NCBI GenBank assembly: GCA_026901365.1
Contig: QLOH01000073.1
Location: 434,001 to 498,000, forward strand
From: Sesbania bispinosa
Lineage: Eukaryota > Streptophyta > Magnoliopsida > Fabales > Fabaceae
Length of the DNA: 64,000 nucleotides
Direction of reading: 5' to 3'
The translations under genes and the position numbers were made by a program. Shown here piece after piece: positions 58,609-64,000 of the stretch (positions are counted from its first letter, which is position 1; each line of letters begins with the position of its first letter). The notes beneath the pieces were generated by a model. It was given only the letters and a program-made list of their open reading frames with translations. It was not told the DNA's origin and ran no database searches.

Positions 58609-59871
58609 AACTAAACTAGCATTTTAGTCCCTGACTTTTATAGCGTAATGTAATTTAGTCCCTGAGTTTTGAAAACCCCTCCTTAGTTCGTCTTGCAATT
58701 AAATCCACTCCGTTAAAAGATATTAATTTTGTGATGAGATGCCACGTTAAGTGACACCTTGTATGCTGCAATGGACAGAAGCATATTTTTAGGTGCTTTT
58801 TAAGGGTATAACACACCTAACCCTAATGGTTATATAATTTTTTGTTCCCGATTCACATACTTCTCCATTCTTCTTTGTCATTCTGAGTGCTTCTTCTTAA
58901 TCATTTCTCTCTCATCACTCCTGCTTCTTCCCTATTCTTCACTTATGTTCTTGTCTGCTTTCTTTATGTGAAACTCACATATCATCCATGAATAGCACCA
59001 CTGAAAGGAGTTATAATAACGGTAGCTCAAGGTCATTGCAAAATGATGCAAATGGGGTGAAGTGGATCAAAATGTTACTACAATCTCATAGTAGTTATTA
59101 GGGTCTCCAAAACTGGAAAAAAAATCCAGGGAGGTTGTTCTATGGATGTCCCAAACTAAGAGTAATCTTTACTCATTTTTCATTTTATAATTTTTATATA
59201 AAATTTTATAACTTGTGTTGTGTAATATTGTAAAATGCTTGAAAATTTGTAGGTTGCAGACATATGTCAATGTTTCTAATTGGTGGAGAATGATTCTAGT
59301 GTTGAAGAGAGCATAAGTGAAGTTACATCAAGCATGTCTTTGTACTAAATGAGGATAAAGAGTGAAGAAACAATGTGACAATAAAGCTGAAGAAATTAGA
59401 CTGTGAAATCACGAAATTAAGTTCGACAATTTTGGTGTTGTGTAGCCTAATGATTAGTTCTATTTGTTGGGCTTTATGCTGGGATTTTTATGGAAGAATT
59501 AGAAAATTTTATAGCGTAATAATTTAATTAACTAGGATACTATTGTATTTATTTCTAAGCTCCTTGTCTTTCCATGATTTTGTAAAATTTTGCCATAGAT
59601 GCCACACACAACCTATGTGGGGCACTTAACATTACCTCTTGCAATGATAGAATCAACCCTTGCACATGATAATTTAATTCACATTAGTCCCTAACTTTAA
59701 AAAAAATAATGCACTTTAATCCCTAATGTAACACCGTTTAACACTGTTTATCATTTTGGACTTAATTGCAGTACAAAGAGTAATGTCAGGGACTAATGAA
59801 AGGTTTTCCAAAACCCAGGGACTAAATTGCATGACATTAAAAAAATAAGGGACTGAAATGTGAATTTACTC
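58609..59871. mobile_element. Pack-MULE-like element with gene fragment
   Basis: A 1,263-bp element with a 10-bp duplication, attttaaccc (58599-58608 and 59872-59881). Inverted ends: tagcattttagtccctgac at the left and the complement of gggactgaaatgtgaattta at the right, with a second shared step, aatttagtccctgrgttttg. No transposase. Its centre (58860-59520) is a gene-like segment described separately. Confidence 0.87.
58860..59520 (+). pseudogene. Captured GRF-type zinc-finger gene fragment
   Basis: The pyrimidine-rich stretch at 58860-58980 resembles a 5' UTR. ATG at 58988 opens MNSTTERSYNNGSSRSLQND; after a stop the same frame reads KNPGRLFYGCPKL (to about 59160), the NPGRxFYGCP signature of GRF zinc fingers. 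A GT-AG-like intron is plausible (59161-59254). The second part, broken by stops, ends with KLKKLDCEITKLSSTILVLC and a hydrophobic stretch (SLMISSICWALCW), the coiled-coil plus membrane tail usual in small plant GRF proteins. The first Cys pair of the finger is not seen. Non-functional. Confidence 0.72.
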
Positions 59872-60193
59872 ATTTTAACCCTTAATGTTATCCGGGCAAA
59901 TCCGTGTGTCTGGCAATTCAGTTTTTGTCTTTCACTAATACCGTCGGTATATTTCTGGATTGTTCAACGATTAATCGGATTGACAAAGTGCAATTAATCA
60001 TGGTTTTCCCCTTTAGTAAATAATAACAGATATGTGTGTTTCTCACATATTTCTGCAATTAATCATGGGATATGAAATGGGACAATAGAGGAAGAAGCAA
60101 GTCAACCTCTCCAAATAATAATTAAACTGGAAATATATACAGCAAAAATTCATATTCAAACCCAATGAAATCCAAAGCTGTGGAAACAGAAAC

Positions 60194-63100
60194 TTAGTGG
60201 TTCAACTTGATAACATGAGATACCCTTTCGAAGAAGATGGGGCACATGGTTGGGCTGAACATGATGTCTTCCCTCATCCATTCTGGTGCTACTCTTTCAA
60301 ATGTGCCTAGAGATAGAACATGGTACAGCAGTTCTGCTTCTTCTCCAGGTGTTTTGCTAATCCACGATAAACTGAAGGAGTAACCTAACATGATTGCAAA
60401 ATAAACATGTTAACCAACATGCACTTGCATATCTGCAAATGTTGAATGGCTAGAATTTTATTTAAAATTCAAACAATAAGATGTAACAGTAAAGATCCTC
60501 CAAAAAAACCCGAGTAAGATAAACTTTGTCTAAAGGTGACCCAACAAGATCGCGGTATAGGTTACCGTTCATAAATTTCTCACTGAACTGAGAATAAAAT
60601 AACCATCTTTCCAGGGTTAATCAAAACATCTAAAAAATGAAACAGACATTTGTGTGTTTAGTCCCCCAAACAAATCTTGTTTGTTTAAAGAGAAATTAAG
60701 GGAGAAAATGGAGACAAGAAAATAAGGAAGAGGAAAATATCTTTGGAGGCTCTATATCCAGTTACTCTTCAATTGTCTAGTCAGCTCACCCCCATTCTAT
60801 TGCCATTTGACTCAGTCTCAGGTATGGAAACCAACCTTAGAACATTAGTATGCCAATAACACCCCACCGTGCTATTATGTTCTGTTTAACAACGTGCTTT
60901 AGGGTAATGGTAGCGCAAGGATCTTTTTAGTAAGTTTGATAGGCAAGAATATGTTTTCTTTATTTCTTTTGACATAAGTTGTTAAATCTTTAATTATATT
61001 ATACAGGTCTTCTATATTTTATAGTTTTTTTTAACACAATCACCACATTTCTGCCATTTGCCATAGTTCCATGATGAGTTTTGGGCTCGCCACCATAACC
61101 ATTGGTAACACTGGCATGGACAGTGTATAGACTCTATCATCTGTTGGAATTGAACTTTTTTTAAAACTCCTGACCACTTGATTATAAAGTACTTCATACC
61201 ATGTTGAGGTGGAGAAAGGATCATAGAAAAACTGAAAAATACATGAACGAGTCAGTGAATTCACAATCCTATAGTGCTCTGTTTGTGCTATTAAATAATA
61301 GTGTAGTACAAGGTAAACTACCAGACTAAATATTAACAAAGGATACTATTTATTGCTATTCCAATATTTCCTTAATACCCTAATTTTGATGTTAATCCTA
61401 TGCCTACACATTATAGGGTGGCCTCGCCCATCAAGCATGTCAAGTGGACAAAAACCTGATAAAAAATTATGTGCTTTATTTGAGAAAAATTTAAAAAGGT
61501 AATTAATTATCTTGTTTGGTTCAACTAGTATTGTAATTGCATTTCTACCAACAACAACAATAACAAAGGTCTTTTCGCAATAGGTAGCTACATGGATCAA
61601 ACAACATCATAATGTATGTTAGAAATTGTTGGAGAGTCTCACATTGACTAGTGATAAGGCCAAATTAAAGTATATAAGTCTTAGGCAATCCTCACCCTAC
61701 AAGCTAGCTTTCGGGGTTAAGTTAGGCCCAAATCTAAAATCTAAGATGGTATCAGAGCCTATCCTAGATCCATTATTGGGCCTCCACCCGTAGATGTCCA
61801 CGCTCCAAATGTCCAGCCCTGAGCGTGAGGGGGTGTGTTGGAAAGTCCCACATTGATTAGTGAGAAGGCCAAATTAAAGTATATATGCCTTGGACAATCC
61901 TCACCCTACAAGCTAGCTTTTGGGATTGAGTTAGGCCCTGTCCAAAATCTAAGAATGTCCTATTGTAAATCATGTCTAATAGACAAACCATTTAAATCTA
62001 ATTGAGTATTTTTAGATCTCCATCTACCTCTAGCAATTAGACTACCATCCACCTGAACTACCCTCTTTATTAAGGTTTCTACAAGTATTCTCCACACATG
62101 CCCAAACCGCATAAGGTGACTCTACCATCTTTTCCAAGTATGTTACCCCAACATTTTGTCTAATGCATTCATTCCTAGTTCTACCTTGTCTTGTGCATCC
62201 ACTTATCCATCATAACATTCATCTATGCAACATTGAGCTTATTTTCTTGTTGGCTATTTACTCTGCAACATGTAGTCTCATTTGATATTGCAAGTTTTAT
62301 AGTTGCGCAACTAGATTTTCCTTAGATTTGAGTGATACTTTTCTATCACAAATAAAACTAGAAGCACTCCTCAATTTCATTCACCCACTTGAATCATACG
62401 ATTTATAATTTTATATCTCCCTCTATTTCACAATAAATTTGCATGATGGACCAACGATGCTTGAACTGTGGGACTTGTAGTATGGTATGGTTACCAATTT
62501 TCACCTCTCAGCTAGCACTAGTGCACCTCCTACTAAACTTACATTCCATATACTCCATTTTACTTTAAATTAAAAGAAAAACCATGTGCTTCTCAAACTT
62601 ATGTCCACATCTCTAGTTTTTCATTTATTTCTTCTATCAACTCTCTAACAGGGACTATATCATCTACAAAAAGCATGCATCATTACATTAGCTCTTGTAC
62701 ATGTTCAGCAAGTACATCCAAGATCAAGTTATAACGACAAGAAACTCAAGGTTGACCCTAATGTTACAAGAAAGCCCTTTGTGGCCCCACCTTATGTTCT
62801 TACACTAGTCATGACCTTCTTGTACATATTTTTAATGTTCAAAGATAAGCAATACAAACTTCCTTTTTCTCTACCATCTTCCACAATACCAAAAGTATTA
62901 CAATTGCTATTTTATGATTTTAGTCCTTCCATTTCCAATTGCATGATTTTCGTACCATCAATTATAAATACTTTCAAATGAAATCCAATCATAACCCGGC
63001 TATTGTTAGTAATTGCCACCCTTGCCGGTTCCCTTGCTCATCATCACCCACAATAGCCCTTGTTGAATGAAAGCATTTTAAAACTCGTGCAGCTTTGTTA

Positions 63101-64000
63101 AAATTCTCAGATTAGATTGGACCATGTCCATATCTGAAGCATTTTAAAGCTGTTTGGTCCAAAAATTGAAAATGAGAGAACAAATATCATGCAATAACTG
63201 TCACAGCTTGATATTTAATAGTAACTACTCTTAAGCTAGCAGTCAAGCTCATATAAGTATTTTCAGTCTTCCAAACACAATATATACTCTAGTTTCCCAA
63301 TTCTTTAAATTCTAAACTACACAAATTAATGCAATCTTGCCAGAGCCTTAACTTCCTATTATTACGTTCATATGCATTTCAGTACTGAAAGAAATGGTGT
63401 ATTAACATCCTATTGCACCATTGGCCAGGATATGTTCAATGGAAGCAAAGTTTATAGAAACATTCTGCAAAAACTTCATTTTAATATTCCAACAAATTAT
63501 TAACCGACAAACAAGGTATAATAAGATTAAAAAATAATGACAATTTACAATCCAAAATTATGAATTACCGCTTGACTGATGTAGCGCAGAAAGGCATATT
63601 TGTCCAGTTTGATAGTCAGTTGATAATTTCATGCCCAGTGCATACTCAAAAAGAGCTTGAATAAGCCAATTACAATGACCACTTGCATGTATATCAACGC
63701 CTGTAAAACACAATGAACAATATATAAAATATGCAAAAACCCCAATGAAACAATTCACATATAAAAAAGCAGGAAGTCCAACCTGATTGATCATTAGCCT
63801 TAATACAGCACTCCAGCGGCTTTTTTCACAACAAAAAGTCAGCATATCAAGGTCACATTTTAACCCAAATGAATGAAATGAAATGCATATATATAATTAG
63901 ATTTATATAAATAAACACACTTGCACAGACATATTTCAATTTTAAGGATTCTAAATACTTACCTTACCAGAAGCAGTCTCCTTGCAAAAGTTTTGTGTTG
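60194..64000 (-). CDS. Unrecognised spliced host gene, 3' four exons (partial)
   Basis: Exons on the minus strand: beyond 64000 to 63968, 63819-63783, 63700-63569 and 60384-60194 (stop TAA 60194-60196). All three introns are GT-AG and phases agree (0, 1, 1). The encoded end includes KTFARRLLLPLECCIKANDQ, VDIHASGHCNWLIQALFEYA, the short exon, then SFSLSWISKTPGEEAELLYH and VSHVIKLNH at the carboxy end. No membrane segment or known motif is obvious. I do not recognise the family. The 3,184-bp last intron contains block B copy 2, a TRIM element and an RTE LINE relic. The consistent frame across four exons is good evidence for a real gene. Confidence 0.78.
60902..61295. repeat. Duplicated block B, copy 2 (intronic)
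   Basis: Near-identical to 8558-8958. Short open frames on the minus strand here (61012-61339) are not supported as an exon, because the flanking exons already splice in phase without them. The junction 61295/61296 is the unoccupied Helitron target. Confidence 0.85.
61627..61954 (+). mobile_element. TRIM (terminal-repeat retrotransposon in miniature)
   Basis: 328 bp in all. The 5' LTR is 61627-61746 and the 3' LTR 61836-61954, both starting TGTTGG and about 90% alike, each with a tatata box (aaagtatataag) and ctacaagctagctt. The primer site TGGTATCAGAGCC (61747-61759) follows the first LTR at once. A purine tract, gagcgtgagggggtg (61821-61835), precedes the second. The 89-bp interior has no coding room. 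It depends on other elements for movement. LTRs of 120 bp fit TRIM families such as Cassandra or Katydid, but I could not assign a family. No clear target duplication. Confidence 0.92.
61960..62830 (-). pseudogene. RTE-type LINE reverse transcriptase relic
   Basis: The minus-strand reading includes CMLFVDDIVPVRELIEEINE and KLETWRHKFEKHM (near 62690-62580), the RT catalytic box and following helix of RTE LINEs. Near 62130-61985 it has MRFGHVWRILVETLIKRVVQ and VDGSLIARGRWRSK, the RTE carboxy end. The middle has stops and frameshifts. It lies in an intron in the same orientation as the gene and is clearly decayed. Confidence 0.85.
62831..63568. other. Intronic sequence
   Basis: The upstream part of the last intron. 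Nothing recognised. Confidence 0.5.

Noticed and set aside
61012..61339. Possible extra exon of the right-hand gene on the minus strand
   Set aside because: Flanking exons already splice in phase, the block is duplicated elsewhere as non-coding DNA, and its frames have stops.
61627..61954. 5S rRNA-like sequence, as in Cassandra TRIMs
   Set aside because: I could not see a convincing 5S promoter stretch; the element is called TRIM without a family name.

Overview
This is a piece of a eudicot plant nuclear genome. It has spliced genes with GT-AG introns, long AT-rich intergenic DNA and dense nested transposons. The SIRE/Maximus-type copia LTRs (with the purine-rich AGAAGGGGGGTTGAATAG stretch), RNase-H-bearing LINEs and hAT/MULE miniature elements fit a legume best, but the species is inferred, not shown. 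Only two loci look like host genes: a wax-ester-synthase/diacylglycerol-acyltransferase (WSD) gene of five exons on the minus strand (17437-24005), carrying a one-base frameshift in exon 1, and the last four exons of an unrecognised minus-strand gene running off the right edge (60194-64000).

Layout. 1-7159: a decayed Ty3/gypsy element on the minus strand, its reverse transcriptase split by a SIRE-type solo LTR (414-1845) and its gag split by another solo LTR (4875-6736). 7160-8958: a partial copy of DNA also found at 57.6-61.3 kb, hit by a MULE-like element (7441-8548) and ending at a Helitron terminus (8959). 9.4-16 kb: a hAT transposase relic broken by two solo LTRs. 16.1-16.9 kb: a nested inverted-repeat element. 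17.4-24.1 kb: the WSD gene, its introns full of MITEs. 24.3-32.5 kb: a TIR element, a truncated copia 3' end, an LTR-like region with a 20-copy array, and Helitron helicase and terminus. 33.3-37.5 kb: duplicated non-coding DNA and nested fold-back elements.

37.7-47.6 kb: a 5'-truncated LINE with C-terminal RNase H, interrupted by a solo LTR and then by a 5.5 kb one-LTR copia derivative. That derivative has lost its 5' LTR, keeps its 5-bp target duplication, and carries a 3.4 kb plus-strand (antisense) env-like/plant-transposon-protein reading frame where gag-pol should be. This is the most unusual object in the window. 49.0-56.3 kb: a near-full-length second LINE, inserted in a MITE and itself hit by a 600-bp fold-back MITE. 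58.6-59.9 kb: a Pack-MULE-like element carrying a broken GRF-zinc-finger gene fragment. 60.2-64 kb: the partial host gene, whose 3.2 kb last intron holds a TRIM retrotransposon and an RTE LINE relic.

There is no operon logic here. What links the features is insertion order: matching target-site duplications at many junctions give a relative history. No tRNA, rRNA, CRISPR array or prokaryotic feature was seen.
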